64,000 nt of DNA from contig CM077034.1 of the NCBI GenBank assembly GCA_039090855.1, positions 16,587,803 through 16,651,802 on the forward strand. The letters run 5' to 3'. This document shows positions 42,990-53,800 of this stretch, in pieces (position 1 is the stretch's first letter; every line of letters begins with the position of its first letter). The DNA comes from Macrothele yani. Taxonomy: Eukaryota > Arthropoda > Arachnida > Araneae > Macrothelidae. The notes below the pieces were generated by a model, which saw only the letters and a program-made list of their open reading frames with translations, made no database searches and was not told the DNA's origin. The position numbers and the translations under genes were made by a program.

Positions 42990-45019
42990 AAGCCGCCCCG
43001 GTGGCGCAGTGGTCTAAGGCGTTGGCCTCTGATCATTCGTCGGAAGGGGTCCGGGTTCGAATCCCGGTGAGGCATGGATGTTGTGTTTGTCTTACGGCAC
43101 TGGCTCTCTCCCTTCCCTGGAACCAGTGACTCTAAATTAGGGACGGGCGACTGCTTATAGCCCATTGAGTTGAACATTGCACAGTGCTTCTTCCCTTGCT
43201 ACATCTGACCTTCACTACTGCACAGTGCCTTAGTACTAATGATCTCTCCTTCTCAGCCTATAGCACGCTACTCAGTTCAAGTACTCCGCCTATTCCTATA
43301 TCAGAGTCATGTGCTTATGTATTCATATTAGCAAAACATGTGATTTTTTGCTACTATCAACAGCTACGTTCTACCCCTATACAGCCTACCATCTTTCAGG
43401 CGGGAGCTGCGATGTGCAGTCAGTTCCGGAACAGAATGATTTCACGCTTGAGGCTTGCTTTCACTGTTGCTAAGGCAGCGAATCGAATCCCACACTTTAT
43501 ATCAGTGTGGTCACCTTTTCGTCAATGGTTTTCTGGTCCATCAGAAGACCTTAGACTTTTGTTCTGACGTCTGTGAAATTGTTTGGACTAATTGAAGTAT
43601 AGTTTTGTGATTATCGTGTTCTTAGGTGCCCTTGTCATCATTGCTTCTTAATGTTACTGCACGTTTGCATGTTTCTCACCAACAAGGTCCTGTAGGTGAG
43701 TTTCTTGTTATACCACAGGCACTTAAAATAAGTTTAAAGTTTTTTTTTTTTTTTTCGGCACTTTCCTTATGTTTGCCGGGCTTTATAATATATGGTTTTT
43801 GCTCACGGTGCTAAGCAACTGTTTGATAGTGTTTAAATCGTCTTATTGATTTTGCACAGTGTGGTTTCTGATCATGTTACATGTACATAAAGGGATATGA
43901 TCAGTCGATTGCACCATGTTCTGCAAGGTTTAGCACTTTTGTAGTGCAGGGGGTAATTGTTCATCATTCGGTTATTTGTATTGTACCTGAAGTATAGTTG
44001 CTATGCCAAAAGCTCAGTTTTGTATATACTAATGTACTTTCCTAATTGCACTGTAAAATTTATGTTTGGCACATTTCGCATGTTGGGTCACGATTACATG
44101 TCTTAAGTTTTATGCTCATGGTGCTGAGCAAACGCTTTGATAGTATTTCAATTATATGTTAATATTACACAGTGTGGTTTTTCTCATGTCACATGCGCCT
44201 AACAGGAAATAATCAGTCTATTAGATAATATTCTGCGCTGCGTTGCATATATGCTGTACAAAGAGTCAGTTTCATATTTTCATTATTTGTATTGTACCCG
44301 AAGTATAAATTTTCTGTAAAACGCAAGTTCTGTTTGTACTAATATACTTTACTCTTTGCACTGTGAAATTTACAGTTGTACCATGGAATTGTAATTCCTT
44401 ATTAGTGTCTTCCCTATGCCGTTGCATGTTGTGTACATATGTTGTTGTTCATTACAAGTTAATCTATAGCACTGTGATTGAGGCACTTGTGTAAGCCTAA
44501 GTAATAGTTCTTTTTGTAATTTGACAGCGTTTCACAAGAGAGATATTGCATTCAATTTGTATAGAGTTCACACCATCATTGTGGATAGATCATTTATTCG
44601 CTTATCTTTCAGATACTGAAAAGTATAAACCGTCTGCTCCTTTCTTCTTTTTTCTCAAGATTGCTCAAAATATACATGTTTGTTTTTGCACTGTAAAATT
44701 TATAGTTATACCTTGTACTGGTGTTCACCTATTAGAGATGGCACTCTGCTGATGCACATTGCGAACATATGTTGTACATAGAGTAAGTCAACCCATCAGT
44801 CCAGTATTGTCAGTGTTATGAATTTGCTTACATTGTATATAGTGCATCCACATAATGTAAATATCTCATTGTCATTGTAAATAGGTCATCTAATTGTTTA
44901 TCTTTTGGTAACTGTTAAGCACAGGCCATCTGTATCTTCCTGTCCATGTTTGCTCCAAATAAAATATTGTTGAAGCTCACGGTGGTCGTTAAACCTCAAA
45001 AAAAAAAAAAAAAAAAAAA
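42990..45019 (+). mobile_element. SINE1 split by a 1.8 kb insert, whole unit flanked by one target duplication
   Basis: The SINE1 head and body run to 43172 (CCCATTGAGTT). The last part (GCTCACGGTGGTCGTTAAAC, then the A run) resumes at 44977. AAACTTACCTT flanks the whole at 42979-42989 and 45020-45030, so both halves come from one SINE insertion. The insert is listed separately. Confidence 0.9.
43173..44976 (+). other. 1.8 kb insert inside SINE1, unclassified, 3'UTR- or LTR-like
   Basis: AT-rich, without transposase or reverse transcriptase. It contains internal repeats: GCTCAYGGTGCTRAGCAA at 43801 and 44113, CACAGTGTGGTTT at 43857 and 44169, and TTGCACTGTRAAATTTA three times. AATAAA occurs about 12 bp before its right edge. 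No convincing target duplication borders it, and the first bases (GAACATTGCACAGTG) and last (ATATTGTTGAA) are not clear terminal repeats. A solo LTR or a transcript-derived insert are both possible. Confidence 0.5.
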
Positions 45020-45030
45020 AAACTTACCTT

Positions 45031-45404
45031 GATTTTTCGCGTTAAATTATTATTATTTTTTTCCCAACACACTTTTTATTCACTTTAAGGCTTGTCTTAC
45101 ACTGTCGTATTGGACCTTTTGTTTGAAACTTCATAGCGAAGCTTTTTCTACAAAAAAAATGCGACACCTGGTGTTACAAATCGGAACTATCAAAATTCTC
45201 GACAACGTGCTGTTTGGCGACATCTGCTTTCAGATGTAACCTTCCTCACTTTGACACCTCAAGATTTCAGTTTTTATTGTAGGTTAGGTCGTTTAGATAG
45301 ATCGATACTTTTCAAAATGTGTAATTTAATCAGCACTAAAGTCGGAAAGTCAGTTAAATTAAAAAAGTAAAAAATAATTAAAGCCTCCGGCTATACGTTA
45401 GTTA
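45031..45404. other. No gene; short repeat shared with 42.9 kb
   Basis: TCGTTTAGATAGATCGATA and the following bases (CAGCACTA..GTCGGAAAGT) occur here near 45288-45350 and also at 42908-42968, so an older dispersed repeat is present. No coding sequence. Confidence 0.5.
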
Positions 45405-45417
45405 TCAATAATGATAA

Positions 45418-45490
45418 TATATGCATCTTTAATACCGCAGGATTTCAGAGCCATTGTAACTGCTGATGGTTTCACGGAGTCAAAGGCCCT
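45418..45490 (-). mobile_element. Short RTE-type LINE fragment
   Basis: About 70 bp matching 41481-41550 of LINE copy 2 (GCAGGATTTCAGAGCCATTG), i.e. the palm region around AFDSV. It is fused at 45489 to the left shoulder of the satellite element. Confidence 0.85.
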
Positions 45491-46157
45491 TTTTACGCTT
45501 TCTAACCGTAGGTTGAAAAAACGTATGTGCTCCAGCTTTGTCCGTCAGCACGATAACTCGAGTAAAAACGGTTCGATTTCGATGAAAGTTTAGTATATGA
45601 TAGGGGATCACTTGTGTACGAACTCTGTTGAAAATGGGCGAAATGGGATCAAAGGTCAGGACATTGGAGCTGGATCCATTCCATTGCCCTTATGCTTCAT
45701 AACTTGCGTAAAAACGGTTCGATTTCGATGACATTTTAGTATGTGGTAGGGGACCACCTGGGGAATAACCATATTGGAAACGGGTGAAATGGGGTCAAAG
45801 GTCAGGACATAGGAGCGGAATCCATTCCATTGCCCTTATGCTTCATAACTTGCGTAAAAACGGTTCGATTTCGATGACATTTTAGTATGTGGTAGGGGAC
45901 CACCTGGGGAATAACCATATTGAAAACGGGTTAAATGGGGTCAAAGGTCAGGACATAGGAGCGGGATCCATTCCATCGCTCTTATGCGTTATAACTTACG
46001 TAAAAATGCTTCGATTGAGATAAAACTTTATCATGTTTTTCCGGAAGTATACTTTACGGGTTCTGTTGAATATCATCGAAATGGGGTCAAAGGTCAGGTC
46101 AAAGCAGCGAGATTTATTCTATTGCCATTATCCTGATAACTTGAGTAATGATTTCTG
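45489..46157. repeat. Satellite element locus 2: shoulder plus four diverged units
   Basis: The left shoulder (TTTTTACGCTTTC, GCTCCAGCTTTGTCCGTC) matches that at 16.32 kb. About four units of 145-148 bp follow, with TTTAGTAT marks near 45590, 45738 and 45883. All keep RTCAAAGGTCAGG while the rest diverges. The last unit runs to TTGAGTAATGATTTCTGG at 46158, where a LINE interrupts it. The fragment at 54.71 kb shows the uninterrupted sequence. Confidence 0.9.
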
Positions 46158-48301
46158 GTGCACTATCCTGTTGGCAGAGAGCAAAAGTGAGTTGCAGAGT
46201 ATGTTGACTCGGATGCACGAAGTTTGCATGAAATTCAAACTGATTATAAATAAGGGAAAAACCAAAGTTATGGTGTTTGAGAGAGGAACTGGTAGCACTG
46301 AATGTAATGTAAGTATAAATGACACTGTGACTGACCAGGTGAGTGAGTTTGTGTATTTAGGAAGCATGTTTGACAGAGAGAACAAGTTGGATGGTGAAAT
46401 CAGTAGGCGAGTGAATTCTTCTTTGAAAGTCATAGCTGCTCTGGGAGGTTTTCACAGGAATGATGGGTTCTCTAGAGAGTCCCGCATGGCTGGGTATGAA
46501 ATAGTAATTGTTCCTACTCTGATGTATGGCAGTGAAACCTGGGTACTGCAGAAGAAACATAGGAGTCGTTTGTGTGCTGGAGAAATGCGTTACTTAGGTG
46601 GGGTTTGTGGCAAGACATGGTCTGATTGTGTGAGGAATGAAGATGTATTGCAGTTGTGTGATGTGAAGCAAAATGTTGTTAGCAAGGTGGAGACCAATAT
46701 GCTTCGGTGGTTTGGCCATGTTGAAAGAATGAGTGATGAAATGCTTACTAAGAAAATCTTTTCAGCCCCAGTGGCAGGAAGGAAAGGCAGTGGAAGACAT
46801 GGGTGGATCAGATTCAGGAGTGTCTGCATGAGAAAAAGATTATGAGTATGAAGTATAAAAGATCTTGTGTACGGCGTGTAATGGATATAAGTGAAGCCCG
46901 AGTTGTATGTGAAGATCGCTGTAAATGGAGAAGTTTGATACGACAACAATAAGTAAAAATATCTGGAAGTTTGTATTTCTTTTTGGAGCTAACCTCTGAA
47001 TCTCAGAGAACAGCTTAGTGATATGTATGCATGTATGAAAGAATGAGTGATGAAATGCTTACTAAGAAAATCTCTTCAGCCCCAGTGGCAGGAAGGAAAG
47101 GCAGGGGAAGACATGAGTGGATCAGATTCAGGAGTGTCTGCATGAGAAAAAGATTATGAGTATGAAGTATAAAAGATCTTGTGTACGGCGTGTAATGGAT
47201 ATAAGTGAAGCCCGAGTTGTATGTCAAGATCGCTGTAAATGGAGAAGTTTGATACGACAGCAATAAGTAAAAATATCTGGAAGTTTGTATTTCTTTTTGG
47301 AGCTAACCTCTGAATCTCAGAGAACAGCTTAGTGATATGTATGCATGTATGAAAGAATGAGTGATGAAATGCTTACTAAGAAAATCTTTTCAGCCCAAGT
47401 GGCAGGAAGGAAAGGCAGAGGAAGGCTAAGGAAGACATGGGTGGATCAGATTCAGGAGTGTCTGCATGAGAAAAAGATTATGAGTATGAAGTATAAAAGA
47501 TCTTGTGTACGGCGTGTAATGGATATAAGTGAAGCCCGAGTTGTATGTGAAGATCGCTGTAAATGGAGAAGTTTGATACGACAGCAATAAGTAAAAATAT
47601 CTGGAAGTTTGTATTTCTTTTTGGAGCTAACCTCTGAATCTCAGAGAACAGCTTAGTGATATGTATGCATGTATGAAAGAATGAGTGATGAAATGCTTAC
47701 TAAGAAAATCTTTTCAGCCCAAGTGGCAGGAAGGAAAGGCAGTGGAAGACATGGGTGGATCAGATTCAGGAGTGTCTGCATGAGAAAAAGATTATGAGTA
47801 TGAAGTATAAAAGATCTTGTGTACGGCGTGTAATGGATATAAGTGAAGCCCGAGTTGTATGTGAAGATCGCTGTAAATGGAGAAGTTTGATACGACAACA
47901 ATAAGTAAAAATATCTGGAAGTTTGTATTTCTTTTTGGAGCTAACCTCTGAATCTCAGAGAACAGCTTAGTGATATGTATGCATGTATGAAAGAATGAGT
48001 GATGAAATGCTTACTAAGAAAATCTCTTCAGCCCCAGTGGCAGGAAGGAAAGGCAGGGGAAGACATGAGTGGATCAGATTCAGGAGTGTCTGCATGAGAA
48101 AAAGATTATGAGTATGAAGTATAAAAGATCTTGTGTACGGCGTGTAATGGATATAAGTGAAGCCCGAGTTGTATGTGAAGATCGCTGTAAATGGAGAAGT
48201 TTGATACGACAGCAATAAGTAAAAATATCTGGAAGTTTGTATTTCTTTTTGGAGCTAACCTCTGAATCTCAGAGAACAGCTTAGTGATATGTATGTATGT
48301 A
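46158..48301 (+). pseudogene. Second LINE family: reverse transcriptase C-terminal part with repeated 3' tail
   Basis: The reading starts immediately after where the catalytic ADD would be (CTILLAESKSELQSMLTRMH) and continues MKFKLIINKGKTKVM, EFVYLGSMFDRENKLDGEIS, LMYGSETWVLQKKHRSRLCA, MRYLGGVCGKTWSDCVRN and TNMLRWFGHVERM. This is the thumb and C-terminal region of a non-LTR reverse transcriptase, distinct from the RTE copies. A ~10 bp deletion near 46790 shifts the frame, whereas the third tail copy at 47351 keeps the segment (GRLRKTWVDQIQECLHEKK to SLIRQQ and a stop). Its open frame starts upstream inside satellite sequence, an accidental fusion. Clade is uncertain. Confidence 0.85.
46723..48301 (+). 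repeat. LINE 3' tail in five tandem copies (314 bp period)
   Basis: Copies of GAAAGAATGAGTGATGAAAT begin at 46723, 47037, 47351, 47675 and 47989. Each ends in TATGTATGCATGTATG or similar. Copy 3 is longer by 10 bp and keeps the reading frame. Copies 2 and 5 share TCTCTTCAG and GCAGGGGAAGACATGAG. Copies 1 and 4 share GCAGTGGAAGACATGGG. The last tail ends TATGTATGTATG, directly followed by interrupted satellite sequence (GAAAGCGTATC). Confidence 0.95.
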
Positions 48302-49155
48302 TGGAAAGCGTATCATAATCAATGCATTGCATGATTTTACTAACTTGTTATATTATACGCTCTATTTTATGATACGTTGTTGGATACGCCGTTTCAGTGA
48401 AAAAAGAAATGGATTGTAATAATTTGTAAAAACTTTGTACTGGCAAAGAAGCCACCGTTATTATATTCTTTCACAATGCAGCTTTCCATTAAAAAAAATA
48501 ATAACAATCCCATTGACTGGTAGATTTTTTGAGCTCTTTTTCGCTAACACTAGAGAAGTGTATCAAAAGAAAAAAGAAAAATTTCACCTCTACGACGGAT
48601 TCTTTTGCGCCTTTCAGTCTTAACAATGCTTGACATTCAGGGGTGTACCGCAGATCGCTGTTAAGAAGGGCTAATCTTTTATTCCACTGATTTTTCGTCG
48701 GTTGTCAACTATATATAATGGCATCAGGGTATTAACCGCTCGAATACGGGAAAAAAAAAATTCTCAAAGAGTAAATGAAGTATGAATGAAAGAGCGAACA
48801 TATCGGCACCTGGTCTGTTAGGGAGCATTGTTCGGCCCCTCTCTTTTTCTTTTTTTTTTTTTAAATATAAATATCCTTTTTGTAAAGGTCGCTGTCACCT
48901 GGTTCTAATATCCTCGAAGTACTGGAGTGCTATTGAATGCAGTTGCTTTCCTCTAAAATTCGCCGTGCCATCTTTCTCTCTCGAATACTTTCTTTATTGT
49001 TTTGTTTGAGTTGAACTCCGACGTTGGTGTTAAAAGCGACAACTCTTAAGAGGCCTCACTCACATCCCGCTCTGAAAAGAAAGAGGGCATCCCAGGTAAA
49101 AAAAAAGTATTGAATAAAGCTCATGTTGAGAAATGGCTTCCTAGTTTAATTGAAT
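48302..49155. other. Right shoulder of satellite element, then unassigned sequence
   Basis: GAAAGCGTATCATAATCAATGC and the following bases match 54811 onward for about 45 bp, so this is the continuation of the interrupted element. An inverted partner of GCGTATCATAA occurs at 48368-48378. Beyond about 48400 nothing is recognised. Confidence 0.6.
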
Positions 49156-49392
49156 TAATAATCTCAAGCAACTTTTATGGGAATTTTACTAGGAAATTTT
49201 TTCATTAATAGCAAATTTTCGGAGAAAACTCTTCTCCTTTGCGCCTTTCAGGTAAACCGTAACCGTGATAGTGACAAGTAAAAAGTGACAACAACAAGAC
49301 AGCCTGAAGAAGGAGAAGAGTTTTCTCCGAAAATTTGCTATTAATGAAAAAATTTCCTAGTAAAATTCCCATAAAAGCTGCTTTAGATTATT
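49156..49392. repeat. Hairpin with ~85 bp arms
   Basis: The left arm (49156-49239: AATAATCTCAAGCAACTTTT to GGAGAAAACTCTTCTCCTT) pairs with 49310-49392 almost perfectly, separated by a 70-base spacer. AAAAAGTATTGAATAAA occurs on both sides (about 49106 and 49395). It may be a duplicated target, although a 17 bp direct repeat is long. Probably a small foldback element. Confidence 0.85.
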
Positions 49393-49667
49393 AAAAAGTA
49401 TTGAATAAAAAAAAATCAAATGAATAACACAAAGATAAACATCTGATATATGAAGCTGAAGGGGTTGTACAGTAATTTGTTACATTACGCGGCTGTGGCA
49501 TTTCTTGTGACTTGTACCTGGATGGTAAACACCATTGACTGTAAAGCTACTTTTTAAAAGTGTATAGCTTGTTACTGCTACAACTACATTCTTGAAAAGG
49601 TTGCTTGCTACTGCTCAGTAGCGCACCCAGGAATTTTTGTTCCAGGGAGCTGTATATACATGTATAT
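49393..49667. other. No gene; a relative of the 36 bp repeat near its end
   Basis: GTTACTGCTACAACTACATTC and GCTTGCTACTGCT at 49570-49615 match the short tandem repeat at 54.53-54.69 kb. GCGCACCCAGGAAT follows, whereas GGGTGCGCC precedes the repeat there. The two places may once have been joined and then separated by the LINE pieces and 113 bp satellite between them. Confidence 0.5.
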
Positions 49668-50150
49668 AGTATATGCCATTATGTCTTAAAAGAAAAGTGT
49701 TTGATCAGTGCATCCTTCCAGTGCTTACGTATGGTGCAGAGACGTGGACCTTAACTAAAAGAGACATACGAAGGCCGCAGACAACTCAAAGCAGCATGGA
49801 GAGGTGCATGCTTGGTGTAACCAGGAGAGATAAGAAGAGGAACTCGTGGATCCGAAAAATGACAAGAGTGGAAGACATCATGATCAGAGTTAAATCCCTG
49901 AAACGGCAATGGGCTGGACATACTGCCAGAAGGACAGACCATCGATGGACAGCCGAAATTTTAGATTGGATTCCAAGGGACAGGAAAAGACCCAGAAGAA
50001 GACCACATGGGAGATGGGTGGATGAAATTCGAAAGTATGCTGGAGTAACGTGGAGGAGACTGGCACAAGAGAGACCGTTGTGGAGGAAACTTGGGGAGAC
50101 CTTCGTCCAGCAGTGGATTGATAATGGTTGATGATAATGATGATGATATA
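49668..50150 (+). pseudogene. RTE-type LINE C-terminal fragment (copy 3)
   Basis: Begins at the LCLKRKVFDQC position and is open through YGAETWTLTKRD, WAGHTARRTDHRWTAEILDW and RWVDEIRKYAGVTWRR to FVQQWIDNG and a stop at 50129-50131, then a GATGAT tail. 5'-truncated; no polymerase motifs remain. Confidence 0.9.
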
Positions 50151-50154
50151 TATA

Positions 50155-50822
50155 GAAGACAAAAGTGATGTTCAATGCTTTTACAAGAAATGAAGATTTA
50201 TCGATTGATAGAGAAAAGCTGGAGATAACAGACACGTACGTTTATCTTGGACAGCAGATATCTAGTGAGGGTCACATTGATGAAGAAATTAATCGGCGTA
50301 CAAAACTTGCCTGGAGAGCTTTTGGAAGAAACAGCATAATTTTCAAGAGCAATATGCCATTATGTCTTAAAAGAAAAGTGTTTGATCAATGCATCCTTCC
50401 AGTGCTTACGTATGGTGCAGAGACGTGGACCTTAACTAAAAGAGACATACAAAGGCTGCAGACAACTCAAAGCAGCATGGAGAGGTGCATGCTTGGTGTA
50501 ACCAGGAGAGATAAGAAGAGGAACTCGTGGATCCGAAAAATGACAAGACATCGTGATTAGAGGTAAATCTCTGAAATGGCAATGGGCAGGACATACTGCC
50601 AGAAGGACAGAACATCGATGGACAGCCGAAATTTTAGATTGGATTCCAAGGGACAGGAAAAGACCCAGAAGAAGACCACATGGGAGATGGGTGGATGAAA
50701 TTCGAAAGTATGCAGGAGTGACATGGAGGAGACTGGCACAAGACAGATCGTTGTGGAGGAAACTTGGGGAGACCTTCGTCCAGCAGTGGATTGATAATGG
50801 TTGACAATTATAATGATGATGA
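50155..50822 (+). pseudogene. RTE-type LINE C-terminal fragment (copy 4)
   Basis: Starts about 60 codons further upstream than copy 3 (KVMFNAFTRNEDLSIDREKL) and follows it head to tail within a few bases of its tail. A deletion near 50548 (MTRHRD in place of MTRVEDIMIRVKSLK) shifts the frame. The rest continues from 50553 to FVQQWIDNG and a GATGAT tail. The junction suggests insertion next to the first copy's tail. Confidence 0.9.
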
Positions 50823-50879
50823 TGAGTATACGTACACAATGTGTACATATATATAGTATACGCCTATAGTTTATATACG

Positions 50880-53800
50880 GCTGCGACGTACGTTGCTCTG
50901 AATCTCTTCGGGACTTTGAGAAGGATACACCTTGTAATAGATGACACTATGTAATTTTTTGAACATGTAAAATAATATTTTTGAATGTTAAATTTGTAAC
51001 ATACGTCGCTCTTAATCTCTTTGGGGCTTTGGGAAGAAGACACTATGTAACAGAAAATACTATGTCAGACACTATGTAATTTTTTGAACATTTAAAATAA
51101 TATTTTTGAATGTTTAATTTGTGACGTACGTCGCTGTTAATCTCTTTGGGGCTTTGGAAAGAAGACACTAGGTAATAGAAGACACTGTGTAATGTTTTGA
51201 ACATATAAAATAATATTTTTGAATGTTTAATTTGTGACGTACGTCGCTCTTAATCTCTTTGGAGCTTTGGGATGAAGACACTATGTAATGTTTTGAACAT
51301 GTAAAATAATATTTTTGAATGTTTAATTTGTGACATACCTCACTCTTAATCTCGTTAGGGCTTTGGGATGAAGACACCATGTAATAGAAGACACTATATA
51401 ATTTTTTGAACATATAAAATAATATTTTTGAATGTTTAATTTCTGACGTACGTTGTTCTTAATCTCTTTGGAGCTTTGGAAAGAAGGCACTAATAGAAGA
51501 CACTATGTAATTTTTTGAACATGTAAAACAATATTTTTGAATGTTTAATTTGTGACATACCTCACTCTTAATCTCGTTAGGGCTTTGGGATGAATACACC
51601 ATGTAATAGAAGACACTATGTAATTTTTTGAACATATAAAATAATATTTTTGAATGTTTAATTTGTGACGTACGTCGTTCTTAATCTCTTTGGAGCTTTG
51701 GGAAAAAGACACTAGGTAGCAGAAGACACTTTGTAATGTTTTGAACATTTAAAATAATATTTTTGAATGTTTAATTTGTGACGTACGTCGCTCTTAATCT
51801 CTTTGGGGCTTTGGAAAAAAGACACTAGGTAATAGGAGACCCTATGTCATTTTTGAACATTTAAAATAATATTTTTGAATGTTTAATTTGTGACGTACGT
51901 CGCTGTTAATCTCTTTGGGGCTTTGGAAAGAAGACACTAGGTAATAGAAGACACTATGTAATTTTTTGAACATTTAAAATAATATTTTTGAATGTTTAAT
52001 TTGTGACGTACGTCGCTCTTAATCTCTTTGGGGCTTTGGAAAAAAGACACTAGGTAATAGAAGACACTATGTAATCTTTTGAACATTTAAAATAATATTT
52101 TTGAATGTTTAATTTGTGACGTACGTCGCTCTTAATCTCTTTGGGGCTTTGGAAAAAAGACACTAGGTAATAGAAGACCCTATGTAATTTTTTGAACATT
52201 TAAAATAATATTTTTGAATGTTTAATTTGTGACGTACGTCGCTCTTAATCTCTTTGGGGCTTTGGAAAGAAGACACTAGGTAATAGAAGACACTATGTAA
52301 TTTTTTGAACATTTAAAATAATATTTTTGAATGTTTAATTTGTGACGTACGTCGCTGTTAATCTCTTTGGGGCTTTGGGAAAAGAAAGCACTAGGTAATA
52401 GAAGACACTATGTAATTTTTTGAACATTTAAAATAATATTTTTGAATGTTTAATTTGTGACGTACGTCGCTTTTAATCTCTTTGGGTCTTTGGAAAAAAG
52501 ACACTGGGTAATAGAAGACACTATGTAATGTTTTGAACGTATAAAATAATATTTTTGAGTGTTTAATTTGTGACGTACGTCGCTCTTAATCTCTTTGGAG
52601 CTTTGGAAAGAAGACACCATGTAATAGAAGACACTATGTAATGTTTTGAACATGTAAAATAATATTTTTGAATGTTTAATTTGTGACGTACGTCGTTCTT
52701 AATCTCTTTGGAGCTTTGGGATGAAGACACTATGCAATGTTTTGAACATATAAAATAATATTTTTGAATGTTTAATTTGTGACGTACGTCGCTCTTAATC
52801 TCTTTGGGGCTTTGGAAGGAAGACACCATGCGATAGAAGACACTATGTAATGTTTTGAACATGTAAAATAATATTTTTGAATGTTTAATTTGTGACGTAC
52901 GTCGTTCTTAATCTCTTTGGAGCTTTGGGATGAAGACACTATGCAATGTTTTGAACATATAAAATAATATTTTTGAATGTTTAATTTGTGACGTACGTCG
53001 CTCTTAATCTCTTTGGGGCTTTGGGAAAAAGACACTAGGTAATAGAAGACACTGTGTAATGTTTTGAACATATAAAATAATATTTTTGAATGTTTAATTT
53101 GTGACGTACGTCGCTCTTAATCTCTTTGGAGCTTTGGGATGAAGACACCATGTAATAGAAGACACTATGTAATGTTTTAAACATGTAAAATAATATTTTT
53201 GAATGTTTAATTTGTGACATACCTCACTCTTAACCTCGTTAGGGCTTTGGGATGAATACACCATGTAATAGAAGACACTATGTAATTTTTTGAACATATA
53301 AAATAATATTTTTGAATGTTTAATTTGTGACGTACGTCGTTCTTAATCTCTTTGGAGCTTTGGGAAAAAGACACTAGGTAATAAAAGACACTGTGTAATG
53401 TTTTGAACATATAAAATAATATTTTTGAATGTTTAATTTGTGACGTACGTCGCTCTTAATCTCTTTGGAGCTTTGGGATGAAGACACCATGTAATAGAAG
53501 ACACTATGTAATGTTTTGAACATGTAAAATAATATTTTTGAATGTTTAATTTGTGACATACCTCACTCTTAATCTCGTTAGGGCTTTGGGATGAAGACAC
53601 CATGTAATAGAAGACACTATATAATTTTTTGAACATATAAAATAATATTTTTGAATGTTTAATTTGTGACGTACGTCGTTCTTAATCTCTTTGGAGCTTT
53701 GGGAAAAAGACACCAGGTAATAGAAGACACTGTGTAATGTTTTGAACATATAAAATAATATTTTTGAATGTTTAATTTGTGACGTACGTCGCTCTTAATC

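Noticed and set aside
43184..43567. 127-codon frame in the SINE insert
   Set aside because: No family, no conserved motif, and the surrounding insert looks like untranslated or LTR-like sequence.
46033..46845. 270-codon open frame as one gene
   Set aside because: Its first 40 codons are satellite sequence. The LINE part begins at 46158, where the empty site shows an insertion junction. It is an accidental fusion.
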